Shown piece after piece: positions 7,997-14,921 of a stretch of 18,649 nucleotides of DNA (within the stretch, counting starts at the first letter, position 1; each line of letters opens with the position of its first letter). Origin of the DNA: DATLYT01 sp035574455 (GTDB taxonomy: Bacteria > Bacteroidota > Ignavibacteria > UBA10030); NCBI GenBank assembly GCA_035574455.1, contig DATLYT010000146.1:1-18649 (forward strand), read 5' to 3'. The translations under genes and the position numbers were made by a program. The notes under the pieces were generated by a model. It did no database searches. It was given only the letters and a program-made list of their open reading frames with translations, and was not told the DNA's origin.

Positions 7997-8230
7997 TCAG
8001 TCGGCAATCTCGAGCACCGCCCGTTTTCCCGCTTTCGCTGCGACCGCTCTCAGCAAGACCCGGAACGCGCCGGCCGTTCTACCGCTGCGACCGATAATCT
8101 TGCCAACATCCTTCTCTGCCACTTTCAAGGTTAAAACTACCTTCCCATCTTCTTTCTCTTCTTGCTCAACCACGACCTGGTCGGGTTGATCAACAAGATA
8201 TTTCGCAACGAACTCGACAAATTCCTTCAT
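7997..8230 (-). CDS. khpA: KH-domain RNA-binding protein KhpA
   Basis: This 77-aa single type II KH-domain protein (UPF0109/KhpA) binds RNA, usually with a partner KhpB/Jag, and affects cell-size control and translation in Gram-positives. The GXXG loop is GRSG at 47-50, preceded by the conserved DVGKI and followed by RTAGAFRVLLRAVAAKAGKR. The N-terminus MKEFVEFVAKYLVDQPDQV matches the family. A strong SD (GGAGGGAATC then ATG) precedes it. Its place between rpsP and rimM is the usual one. A 209-nt untranslated gap separates it from rpsP. Confidence 0.96.
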   Translation of the reverse strand: MKEFVEFVAKYLVDQPDQVVVEQEEKEDGKVVLTLKVAEKDVGKIIGRSGRTAGAFRVLLRAVAAKAGKRAVLEIAD

Positions 8231-8439
8231 GATTCCCTCCTTGTCCGCTTGCGCGGAACCTGCCTACGGATGGAAGGACGCCACAGTCTGGGAATTCCTT
8301 CTGCTCCGGGCACTCGATGAACGCTTCATATGTAGGACCAACTCATCGATGGCACCCGTGTGTCATCAACGTGTTGGAATTGTCGAACACTCGCTTCTTG
8401 CTGAACAACAGACTCGAACGTCGCCGTTCCCGCCGAAGG
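8231..8439. other. Untranslated gap between rpsP and khpA
   Basis: A 209-nt stretch without a supportable ORF lies inside an otherwise compact operon. On the minus strand it contains a GAAGGA...TCCTTC inverted repeat (arms near 8259-8306) and a small hairpin TCCGC-TTGC-GCGGA just before the khpA SD. No T-run follows either, so they are not intrinsic terminators. It may be a leader or RNA-processing region for khpA-rimM-trmD, or an eroded gene. I cannot assign it. Confidence 0.35.
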
Positions 8440-8871
8440 TTACTGCGCGGCCGGTGCAGCCGGTGCCGGTTCCTGAGCCGGAGCAGCCGTAGCCGCCTTC
8501 TTCTTTTTCGCGGAACGACGCGCCTTCCGGTCTGCATCCCGTCGAGCGCGCTCGGCTTGCTGCATCTGCCAGCGCTCGAGGACTTTCTGCACCGTGGCCT
8601 CATCCTTTCCCTGCTTCTTCAACGTCCAGCGCAACCAGAGGCCTGCCCTGCGGAAGAGCGAGCGCACGGTATCCGTCGGCTGCGCGCCTTTCGACAGCCA
8701 ATGGAAAACGCGCTCCTCTTTCAGGTTGATGACGTCCGCGCTGAGGTTGGGGTTGTAATTACCCAACGCCTCGAGGTATGCACCGTTGCGCGGCGTGCGG
8801 ATATCCGTCACTACGATCTTGTAGACCGGATATTTTTTCTTACCGATTCGGCGTAAACGAATTCTAACCAA
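8440..8871 (-). CDS. rpsP: Small ribosomal subunit protein bS16 with long C-terminal tail
   Basis: This 143-aa S16 starts at a TTG at 8871, preceded by a strong SD (TTAAGGAG, about 8 nt away). The TTG gives the canonical N-terminus MVRIRLRRIGKKKYPVYKIV. Residues 1-85 are the normal S16 fold (GNYNPNLSADVINLKEERVFHWLSKGAQPTDTV, then LFRRAGL). From about residue 86 the protein carries an extra helix and a Lys/Arg-rich then Ala/Pro-rich low-complexity tail. S16 in many bacteria is only 80-90 aa; long tails are familiar in the Bacteroidota/Chlorobiota group, so this is probably normal for the lineage. S16 is needed for 30S assembly. The gene follows the YgiT-like gene by 39 nt. Confidence 0.97.
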   Translation of the reverse strand: MVRIRLRRIGKKKYPVYKIVVTDIRTPRNGAYLEALGNYNPNLSADVINLKEERVFHWLSKGAQPTDTVRSLFRRAGLWLRWTLKKQGKDEATVQKVLERWQMQQAERARRDADRKARRSAKKKKAATAAPAQEPAPAAPAAQ

Positions 8872-8910
8872 CGTACAGTCTCCTTAAGTTTTGAGATAAG
8901 AACTCCGATT

Positions 8911-9141
8911 TCAGATCGACGCGAATTCAATCACAGGTGTTTCTACAATACGGGATGGTTTCTTGTGACTCCAAATCGCGGTCTGGATCTTTTCTACTAT
9001 TGGCGGAGCGTAGAGTCTGTCTCCACATTGGGGACATTCTTTCGCTGGCACACCCTCAATGATGTGAAACTTTCCTTCAAACATGATGGTGTAGGTAACG
9101 AGTTTCTCCTGGTATTCACCGCCACAACGATCACATTTCAT
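8911..9141 (-). CDS. YgiT-type zinc-finger protein (putative antitoxin)
   Basis: This 76-aa protein has two CxxC pairs, Cys3/Cys6 (MKCDRCGGEY) and Cys36/Cys39 (KECPQCGDRLY), around a short beta region. That is the layout of the N-terminal zinc domain of MqsA/YgiT antitoxins. Unlike full MqsA (about 131 aa) there is no C-terminal helix-turn-helix; the tail is a short helix (VEKIQTAIWSHKKPSR) and an IVETPVIEFASI strand. It starts 3 nt after the stop of the DUF4258 gene, the toxin-first order also seen in mqsRA. By that context it is a likely antitoxin or partner of the DUF4258 protein. GC content here is visibly lower than in ffh or rpsP, suggesting acquisition. Confidence 0.85.
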   Translation of the reverse strand: MKCDRCGGEYQEKLVTYTIMFEGKFHIIEGVPAKECPQCGDRLYAPPIVEKIQTAIWSHKKPSRIVETPVIEFASI

Positions 9142-9144
9142 ATT

Positions 9145-9456
9145 TCATCTCCTCACTTTCCAATCAATCCATTCATCCTTATCAGGTTCATATACCGTAA
9201 TAATCTTGACCAATTCCCGTGATGGATAGCTGGACTGAATATGCAGAGGGCGTCCTTGGATTGTCCAACCAAGGATTAAGCGGCTAGGACCGTATTTGTC
9301 TTTAGGATAATCCTCGATGACTTCTCCAGACTTAACAGCTTCTACAACTTCCGCAGTCGATATTTTTCTGAGTACACTTTGATCAAGAGCATGTCCAGAA
9401 TATTCATAGGCACCCTTCAGGACCTTTTCTCGAATCCCTTCGATCAGGCCTTTCAT
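9145..9456 (-). CDS. DUF4258 protein (putative toxin of a YgiT-linked pair)
   Basis: This 103-aa protein matches the DUF4258 pattern: YEYSGHALDQSVLRKIS (His22, Arg30), EVVEAVKSGEVIEDYPKDK, the RLILGW strand with Gly63, GRPLHI with His72, and IITVYEPDKDEWIDWK near the end. The SD (AAGGAT) begins in the ffh stop codon TAA, 6-7 nt before the ATG, so the gene is translated from the ffh transcript. DUF4258 genes are often found beside small zinc-finger genes of the YgiT type, as here, and are predicted toxins; the activity is not established from sequence. The conserved His and Arg are candidates for a nuclease-like active site (inference). Confidence 0.85.
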   Translation of the reverse strand: MKGLIEGIREKVLKGAYEYSGHALDQSVLRKISTAEVVEAVKSGEVIEDYPKDKYGPSRLILGWTIQGRPLHIQSSYPSRELVKIITVYEPDKDEWIDWKVRR

Positions 9457-9465
9457 TTACGATCC

Positions 9466-10800
9466 TTAGTTCATCGGGAAGCGCCCGCCGAAAGCGGATC
9501 GTGCCCGACGTCTGTTACCTTGCGAGAACTTCTTCATCATGCGCTGCATTTCGTCGAACTGCTTCAGCAAGCGATTGACCTCCTGTACTGTCGTCCCGCT
9601 CCCTCTCGCAATCCGCTTGCGCCTGCTACCGTTGATGATAGAAGGACGAATTCGCTCTTCCGGCGTCATCGACTGGATCATGGCCTCTACTCGCACTAAC
9701 GCACCGTCATCGACTTGGGCATTTGCGGGCAAACGATTCGCACCGGGAAGCATGGCCAGTACCTGGCTCAGCGGGCCCATCTTTTTCACTTCACGAAGCT
9801 GCTCGAGAAAATCTTCAAACGTGAACTGCGACGTTCTGAGTTTCTCTTCAAGCTTGACCGCCTTTTCCTGATCAAATCGTTCCTGCGCCTTCTCGACGAG
9901 CGTGACGATGTCTCCCATCCCGAGAATGCGCGAAGCGATGCGGTCGGGATGAAAAGGCTCTAGGGCATCAAGCTTCTCACCGACGCTCGCAAACTTGATC
10001 GGCTTCTGAACAACGGCACGGATCGAAAGCGCCGCACCGCCGCGTGTATCGCCATCGAGCTTCGTCAGAACAATACCGTCGTAATCCAGCCGGTCGTGAA
10101 ACGCCTTTGCAGAGTTAACTGCATCTTGCCCTGTCATCGCATCGACAACGAAGAGAATCTCGTGCGGCTGAACTTTCTCTTTCACAGCCGCCACCTCCGC
10201 CATCATCTCTTCGTCCACATGAAGTCTGCCGGCCGTATCGATGATGACCGTGTCGCGAGCATTCTTTCGAGCATGGTCAACGGCATCAGCAGCAATCTTC
10301 ACGGCGCTGCTTGATCGGTCGGCATAGACCGGCACCTCAATCTGTTTGCCGAGTGTGATGAGCTGGTCGATCGCCGCAGGTCTGTGAATATCGGCAGCGA
10401 CGAGCAGCGGGTGACGACCTTTGCTCTTGAGGAGTCTCGCTAATTTGCCGGAGAACGTCGTCTTGCCTGAGCCTTGAAGTCCCGCAATCAGAATAATCGA
10501 GGGCGGGTTCTGGGAAAACGTGAGCTCGGCCTTGGTTTCGCCGAGCAGCTTGACCATCTCGTCGTAGATGATCTTGACAATCAACTGCCCCGGGGTGATG
10601 CTGTTCAGAACCTCGGTGCCAACGGCACGCTTCTGGACATCATCGATGAACTGCTTGGCAACCTTGTAATTGACGTCGGCGTCGAGCAGCGCGCGGCGAA
10701 CCTCCCGCAGCGATTCGACGATATTCGCCTCCGTCAGCTTGCCCTCACCACGCAGCTTCTTAAAGACGAGCTCGAGTTTTTGACTCAGACTTTCAAACAT
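9466..10800 (-). CDS. ffh: Signal recognition particle protein Ffh
   Basis: This 444-aa SRP54 GTPase binds signal peptides and SRP RNA and delivers ribosomes to FtsY. I use the ATG at 10800 (MFESLSQKLELVFKKL), the conserved start; a GTG 12 nt upstream is in frame but less likely. The N domain (about 1-85) has LREVRRALLDADVNYKVAK. The G domain has Walker A GLQGSGKTT at 107-115, ADIHRPAAIDQL, DTAGRLHVDEEM, VDAMTGQDAVN and TKLDGDTRGGAALS. The Met-containing M domain follows (FLEQLREVKKMGPLSQVLAMLPG, then RIARGSGTTVQEVNRLLKQF). Length is normal (about 450). It begins the ribosomal cluster after a 162-nt gap from atpG. Confidence 0.98.
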   Translation of the reverse strand: MFESLSQKLELVFKKLRGEGKLTEANIVESLREVRRALLDADVNYKVAKQFIDDVQKRAVGTEVLNSITPGQLIVKIIYDEMVKLLGETKAELTFSQNPPSIILIAGLQGSGKTTFSGKLARLLKSKGRHPLLVAADIHRPAAIDQLITLGKQIEVPVYADRSSSAVKIAADAVDHARKNARDTVIIDTAGRLHVDEEMMAEVAAVKEKVQPHEILFVVDAMTGQDAVNSAKAFHDRLDYDGIVLTKLDGDTRGGAALSIRAVVQKPIKFASVGEKLDALEPFHPDRIASRILGMGDIVTLVEKAQERFDQEKAVKLEEKLRTSQFTFEDFLEQLREVKKMGPLSQVLAMLPGANRLPANAQVDDGALVRVEAMIQSMTPEERIRPSIINGSRRKRIARGSGTTVQEVNRLLKQFDEMQRMMKKFSQGNRRRARSAFGGRFPMN

Positions 10801-10825
10801 TCGCGGTCTCACCCGCAGAACAAAA

Positions 10826-10872
10826 CTTCCGAAATCCCTACCTGTTCGGCCGTTCTTCAGGGACTTCGGAAG
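10826..10872 (-). terminator. Stem-loop between atpG and ffh, possible intrinsic terminator
   Basis: A 14-bp stem with one mismatch pairs CTTCCGAAATCCCT (10826-10839) with AGGGACTTCGGAAG (10859-10872), with a 19-nt loop that itself holds CGGCCG. Read on the minus strand the stem is followed by TTTTGTT, a short T-run. It could end the atp operon with partial read-through into ffh. If the promoter candidate upstream is real, it would lie in the ffh leader as an attenuator. Confidence 0.55.
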
Positions 10873-10898
10873 CTTTCCTGCTTTCTGACGGGGAACAT

Positions 10899-10927
10899 AA
10901 AATACGCAAAAGTACCTTGCTAATCAA
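10899..10927 (-). promoter_or_regulatory. Candidate promoter for ffh cluster
   Basis: On the minus strand TTGATT (10922-10927) is followed after 17 nt by TATTTT (10899-10904), a fair sigma70-like pair. The same stretch also contains TACTTTTG (10907-10914), matching the TAnnTTTG -7 element of Bacteroidota, but without a well-placed -33 TTG. It lies between atpG and the stem-loop, upstream of ffh. Confidence 0.4.
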
Positions 10928-10962
10928 GGAAAAATACGGGAATGCGGGAATTGTGCCGCGGA

Positions 10963-11862
10963 TTAGCCCGCCTTCTTCAGTGCTTCGGCGCCGCTCACGA
11001 TTTCCAGCAACTCTTTCGTGATGGAGGCTTGACGGGCTTTGTTGTAGGAGAGCGTGAGGTCTCGAATGAGCTCACTCGCGTTCGTGGTGGCGTTATCCAT
11101 TGCCGTCATGCGCGCACCTTGCTCGGCGGCGTTCGATTCGAGGAGAATACGCCACATCTGAAAGTTGAGATGCCGCGGGACGAGGGCGTTAATGATCTCC
11201 GCGCTCGACGGCTCATAGATGTATTCAACCTGCGCGAGCGATTTGAGGTCGTGTGTCGGCTTTGTTTCTTCAGGAGGAATGGGAAGCAACTGCTCCACGA
11301 TGATGCGCTGCTGGATCACGGACTTGAATTCGTTGTAGATCACCACAACGAGGTCAAACTCACCTTTGAGATAACCGTCGGTGAGTTCCGCAACAATACC
11401 GCGGGCGTGGTTGAATCCGAGATTCTGGAAAATTCCGACGTGCTTTGAATACAGCTCATAGTCACGCTTGTTAAAGTAATCGAACCCTTTCTTCCCGATC
11501 GTCACGAGTCGCAGACCGTGATCGGCTTCGTAATACGATTGGTACTTTTCCTTAATATGGCTCACGGTCGCCTTAATAATGTTGCTATTGAAGGCTCCAC
11601 AAAGACCACGGTCGGCCGTGACGACAACAATGGCCACGCGTTGAACGTCTCGAGGGGTTAAGAGAGGATTGAGACCCGGCTCGACTTGCGTCACAAGGTG
11701 GCGCAACAGTTCGCCAAGTTTCCGAGCGTAGGGTCGCGTCGAAATGATCGCATCCTGCGCACGACGGAGTTTCGCCGCCGCCACCATCTTCATGGCTTTG
11801 GTGATCTTCTGCGTGTTCTTGACGCCGGAGATACGGCGCCGTATTTCACGGAGCGTTGCCAC
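10963..11862 (-). CDS. atpG: ATP synthase subunit gamma
   Basis: This 299-aa central rotor-stalk subunit of F1 starts at a GTG (11862), 6 nt after the atpA stop. The N-terminal coiled-coil helix is typical (MATLREIRRRISGVKNTQKI, then TKAMKMVAAAKLRRAQ). VTADRGLCGAFNSNI marks the central Rossmann-like domain, and MTAMDNATTNASELIRDLTL leads into the C-terminal helix YNKARQASITKELLEIVSGA. Length is normal (about 285-300). It is the last atp gene here; atpD and atpC do not follow. Confidence 0.98.
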   Translation of the reverse strand: MATLREIRRRISGVKNTQKITKAMKMVAAAKLRRAQDAIISTRPYARKLGELLRHLVTQVEPGLNPLLTPRDVQRVAIVVVTADRGLCGAFNSNIIKATVSHIKEKYQSYYEADHGLRLVTIGKKGFDYFNKRDYELYSKHVGIFQNLGFNHARGIVAELTDGYLKGEFDLVVVIYNEFKSVIQQRIIVEQLLPIPPEETKPTHDLKSLAQVEYIYEPSSAEIINALVPRHLNFQMWRILLESNAAEQGARMTAMDNATTNASELIRDLTLSYNKARQASITKELLEIVSGAEALKKAG

Positions 11863-11868
11863 AGATTC

Positions 11869-13428
11869 TTAGCTCGTCTTCGATGATACTTTGAACTTCA
11901 TCAAGAAATCTTTTGCAATCGAGTGAAGCTTTTGCTGAAGTGCGTCCGTTAAATCTTTCTTCTCGGCGATCTCCACAAGGATGTCCTGATGTTTCATCTC
12001 CACCATCTCGAGAAATTCTTTCTCAAACCGTTGTACATCTTCCAGGGGAATTTCATCCAAATAGCCGTTCGTGCCGATGAAGATGCTCACCACCTGTTTT
12101 TCAACTGGCATCGGTACATACTGATCCTGCTTGAGGAGTTCGACTAGACGAGAGCCACGCCGTAACTGCTGCTGTGTGGCTTTGTCGAGATCGGAACCGA
12201 ACTTTGCAAATGCCTCGAGTTCGCGATATTGCGCGAGGTCGAGCCGCAACCGACCGGCAACTTTCTTCATCGCCTTAATTTGCGCGTTACCGCCGACACG
12301 GGATACCGAAATCCCAACGTTGATGGCAGGTCGAACGCCGGAGTTGAACAAGCTTGGCTCCAGATAAATCTGGCCGTCCGTGATGGAGATGACGTTCGTG
12401 GGAATGTAAGCGGAGACGTCCCCTGCCTGCGTTTCGATCACGGGAAGTGCGGTAAGGCTTCCACCGCCGAGCTCTTCGCTCAGCTTTGAGGCACGTTCCA
12501 ACAAGCGAGAGTGGAGGTAGAACACATCGCCCGGATAGGCTTCACGACCCGGAGGACGGCGGAGCAGAAGCGACATCTGGCGGTACGCCTGAGCATGCTT
12601 TGAGAGGTCGTCATAGATCACCAACGCATGGCGGCCACTGTCGCGGAAGAACTCGCCTAACGTCGCACCGGCGTACGGGGCGATGAATTGCATGGGGGCA
12701 GAATCGCTCGCCGTCGCCTGAATGACGGTCGTGTACTCCATCGCGCCGTGCTCTTCCAACTTCGTCACCACCTGGGCGACGGTGGAGCCTTTCTGTCCGA
12801 CGGCAACGTAAATGCAGAAGACCGGCTTTACACCATCCCGCCGGGCTTTTTCTGTGTGAGTGTACTTTTGATTGATGATCGTATCGATTGCGATGGCCGT
12901 CTTCCCGGTTTGCCGGTCGCCGATGATCAATTCACGCTGCCCTCGACCGATAGGAATCATGCCATCGATAGCTTTCAAGCCGGTCTGCAATGGCTCTTTC
13001 ACGGGCTGACGCTGAATGACGCCAAGCGCTTTTCGTTCGAGTGGCAGGAATTTTTCCGCCTTGATCGGCCCTTTCCCATCCAATGGTTCTCCCAAAGGAT
13101 TGATGACGCGGCCTAACATCTGCTCGCCCACGGGCATCGAGGCCAGGCGCTTCGTCCGCTTCACAATGTCGCCCTCTTTGATATGGGAGCTCTCGCCAAA
13201 AATAACTGCGCCGATGTTGTCTTCTTCGAGGTTCAGCACCATCCCGAACGTCTTGCCCGGGAACTCGATCAACTCGCTGGCCATGACTTTGGACAAGCCA
13301 TAGACGCGGGCGATGCCATCTCCCACCTGGAGGACGGTGCCAACGTCGTAGATGTCGACTTCCTTCTCGAATCCGGAAAGCTGTTTCCGCAATATGGCGG
13401 AAACTTCGTCTGGTCTCACTTCAGCCAT
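11869..13428 (-). CDS. atpA: ATP synthase subunit alpha
   Basis: This 519-aa non-catalytic nucleotide-binding F1 subunit starts at the ATG at 13428 (MAEVRPDEVSAILRKQL), with AAGGA about 8 nt upstream. An in-frame ATG at 13467 lies inside a hairpin and gives a non-homologous extension, so it is rejected. Walker A is GDRQTGKT at 170-177. Also seen are the beta-barrel segment VLQVGDGIARVYGLSKVMA, the signature PAINVGISVSRVGGNAQIKA with the arginine finger in SRVGG, and the C-terminal helical domain. Length is normal for the FCB group. The product forms the alpha3beta3 ring with AtpD, which must be encoded elsewhere. Confidence 0.98.
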   Translation of the reverse strand: MAEVRPDEVSAILRKQLSGFEKEVDIYDVGTVLQVGDGIARVYGLSKVMASELIEFPGKTFGMVLNLEEDNIGAVIFGESSHIKEGDIVKRTKRLASMPVGEQMLGRVINPLGEPLDGKGPIKAEKFLPLERKALGVIQRQPVKEPLQTGLKAIDGMIPIGRGQRELIIGDRQTGKTAIAIDTIINQKYTHTEKARRDGVKPVFCIYVAVGQKGSTVAQVVTKLEEHGAMEYTTVIQATASDSAPMQFIAPYAGATLGEFFRDSGRHALVIYDDLSKHAQAYRQMSLLLRRPPGREAYPGDVFYLHSRLLERASKLSEELGGGSLTALPVIETQAGDVSAYIPTNVISITDGQIYLEPSLFNSGVRPAINVGISVSRVGGNAQIKAMKKVAGRLRLDLAQYRELEAFAKFGSDLDKATQQQLRRGSRLVELLKQDQYVPMPVEKQVVSIFIGTNGYLDEIPLEDVQRFEKEFLEMVEMKHQDILVEIAEKKDLTDALQQKLHSIAKDFLMKFKVSSKTS

Positions 13429-13450
13429 AAATGTGTTCCTTACCTGTTTG

Positions 13451-13482
13451 AGACCTCCAGGGTTCATAAGCCTGGAAGGTCT
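13451..13482. repeat. Intercistronic stem-loop between atpH and atpA
   Basis: AGACCTCCAGG (13451-13461) pairs with CCTGGAAGGTCT (13471-13482) with one bulged base and a 9-nt loop. There is no T-run on either side, so it is not a terminator. It shares GACCTTCC/GGAAGG with the stem-loop at 14879-14907 and may belong to a dispersed palindrome family, or act in mRNA processing. The intergenic gap here is 62 nt, longer than most gaps in the operon. Confidence 0.6.
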
Positions 13483-13490
13483 AACTCTTG

Positions 13491-14042
13491 TTAATTGTGT
13501 ATTGTGCCTTCGTGAAAACGTTCGCGCATCAATTCCAACTGGTGCCGGACACTTCCGTCGTACACGGTGTCACCCACCCGCGCGAGGAAACCACCCTTCA
13601 ACTGCTTGTCAAGACTCAACGCCACTCGAACTTTCTTCTTCGTGATTCCCTCGAATCGTTGACGGATTTCGTTCAACTGGTCCTTAGTCAGGTCAATTGC
13701 CGCTTTCACCTCGACGCTGACGATGCCAAGGCGTTCATCCCTCAAGGCAAAAAACTGGTTTATGATCTGAGGAAGGATGTCTTCGCGCCCTTTGTCGATC
13801 AACAAGTTAACAAAACTCGACGTGAGCGGACCTATGGTAGTGCCAAACAACGACGAGAAGATTTCTTTCTTCTTCTCCTTCTTGACCACAGGACTCTTCA
13901 GAAACAGGTGAAATTCCTTCGATTCCTTCGTCACGCGTTGGAGAAGCTCAAAGTCTTCCACGACGCGGTCGAGCTGCTTTTGCTCTTCCGCAAGGTCCAT
14001 TAACGCGCGCGCGTACCGCCGTGTAACTCGTGTGGAAATCAT
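13491..14042 (-). CDS. atpH: ATP synthase subunit delta
   Basis: This 183-aa peripheral-stalk subunit connects b to the top of F1. The N-terminus TRVTRRYARALMDLAEEQKQ is the typical OSCP/delta helix, the middle has FHLFLKSPVVKKEKKKEIF, TSSFVNLLIDKGREDILPQI and FFALRDERLGIVSVEVKAA, and the C-terminus has VALSLDKQLKGGFLARVGDT followed by VYDGSVRHQLELMRERF. Length matches (about 175-185). It starts 9 nt after the atpF stop without a clear SD, which suggests coupled translation. Confidence 0.97.
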   Translation of the reverse strand: MISTRVTRRYARALMDLAEEQKQLDRVVEDFELLQRVTKESKEFHLFLKSPVVKKEKKKEIFSSLFGTTIGPLTSSFVNLLIDKGREDILPQIINQFFALRDERLGIVSVEVKAAIDLTKDQLNEIRQRFEGITKKKVRVALSLDKQLKGGFLARVGDTVYDGSVRHQLELMRERFHEGTIHN

Positions 14043-14051
14043 TCGTCGAGG

Positions 14052-14537
14052 TTAGTTTTTCGGCAATTGATTCAAGAAATTGTCGATAAGCTTTTTGTGC
14101 TTCTGTTGGTCGATGGTTTCGTCTAAGATTTTCTCCGCCGCCTTGATGGCCAGATCGGCAACTTCAGCCCGGAGCTGTTGCTTGGCCGCATCGATGTCAC
14201 GCTGGATTTCTTCCTTCGCCATCTGAAGCTCGCGCTGTGCCTGTTGTTTTGCCTTGCTGACGATCTCCTCTTTTAATTTCTCAGCGAGCGCTCGTCCTTC
14301 GCGTATCGCCTTCTGGTATTCTTCCTCCGCGCGGGCCATGTTGCGCTCGTTTTGCTTCAAGAGTTCGGCGGCTTCGGCGCGCGCTTTTTCTGCCTGCTCG
14401 AGTGCGCTGCGGATTTTGTCCTCGCGCTCATGAAGAGCCTGCAGCATTGGCTTCCAGGCGTATTTACTCAGGACCGCGACCAATAACACAAAGGTGATGA
14501 TCGTCCAGATGATCAGACCTGGATTGATGTCGAACAT
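14052..14537 (-). CDS. atpF: ATP synthase subunit b
   Basis: This 161-aa stator-stalk subunit starts at the ATG at 14537 (MFDINPGLIIWTIITFVLLV) with GAGGA a few nt upstream. The frame extends to 14588, but the extra residues are unlike any b subunit. One membrane helix (about 7-25) is followed by KYAWKPMLQALHEREDKI and a long charged, Ala-rich coiled coil (about 30-140) that dimerises, ending with ADLAIKAAEKILDETIDQQK. Only one b-type gene is seen, so the stalk is probably a homodimer. Confidence 0.97.
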   Translation of the reverse strand: MFDINPGLIIWTIITFVLLVAVLSKYAWKPMLQALHEREDKIRSALEQAEKARAEAAELLKQNERNMARAEEEYQKAIREGRALAEKLKEEIVSKAKQQAQRELQMAKEEIQRDIDAAKQQLRAEVADLAIKAAEKILDETIDQQKHKKLIDNFLNQLPKN

Positions 14538-14591
14538 ACGTTCCTCGCTTCTGTGGTTGTGAAACGTCCTCGTGGGACGCCAACGCAACGA

Positions 14592-14819
14592 TTACTTCGT
14601 CGCCAGGATGATACAGATGGCGAGTGCAAAGAAGGTCGCGCCTTCGATCAGTGCCGCGGAGATAATCATCGAGGTACGAACCTGACCTGCTACTTCCGGT
14701 TGACGACCGCTGGCCTCCATCGTTGCGGCGGCGAGCTTGCCGATACCGAACGCCGCGCCGAGAATCACCAACCCAGCGCCGACACCCGCTGCGAGATACG
14801 CTAATGCATTTGCTTCCAT
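14592..14819 (-). CDS. atpE: ATP synthase subunit c
   Basis: This 75-aa two-helix rotor-ring subunit has a very good SD (CAGGAGG, about 8 nt from the ATG), as expected for the subunit needed in most copies. Helix 1 holds the Gly-rich AGVGAGLVILGAAFGIG and helix 2 the carboxylate Glu59 (ISAALIEGATFFALAICIIL), joined by the conserved polar loop RQPE (39-42). The residues that create a sodium site in known Na+ rings, a Gln in helix 1 (GQG) and a hydroxyl residue right after the Glu, are replaced by Ile (GIG) and Gly. The ring is therefore probably proton-driven (inference). Confidence 0.98.
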   Translation of the reverse strand: MEANALAYLAAGVGAGLVILGAAFGIGKLAAATMEASGRQPEVAGQVRTSMIISAALIEGATFFALAICIILATK

Positions 14820-14878
14820 GTTGAATTCCTCCTGTAATTGAGATGTTAATGTTTCGTGACTTTTTTCCTTGCGTTGCG

Positions 14879-14907
14879 ACCTTCCCGATCTTGAAGACCG
14901 GGAAGGT
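14879..14907. repeat. Intercistronic stem-loop between atpB and atpE
   Basis: ACCTTCCCGATC (14879-14890) pairs with GACCGGGAAGGT (14896-14907), 12 bp with one mismatch and a TTGAA loop. No T-run follows on the minus strand (CGCAACGCAAGG), so it is not an intrinsic terminator. It lies about 60 nt upstream of atpE, where processing or stabilisation of mRNA could raise c-subunit output. It shares its core with 13451-13482. Confidence 0.65.
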
Positions 14908-14921
14908 GTTCGTGTTGTTCG

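Noticed and set aside
7100..8134. 344-codon plus-strand open frame
   Set aside because: Antisense to trmD, rimM and khpA; no recognisable domain or RBS.
13429..13467. Longer N-terminus for AtpA from the ATG at 13467
   Set aside because: That ATG lies in the loop of the 13451-13482 hairpin, and the SD is placed for the ATG at 13428.
14592..14819. Sodium-dependent ATP synthase
   Set aside because: The c subunit lacks the helix-1 Gln and the hydroxyl residue after the Glu that mark known Na+ rings.
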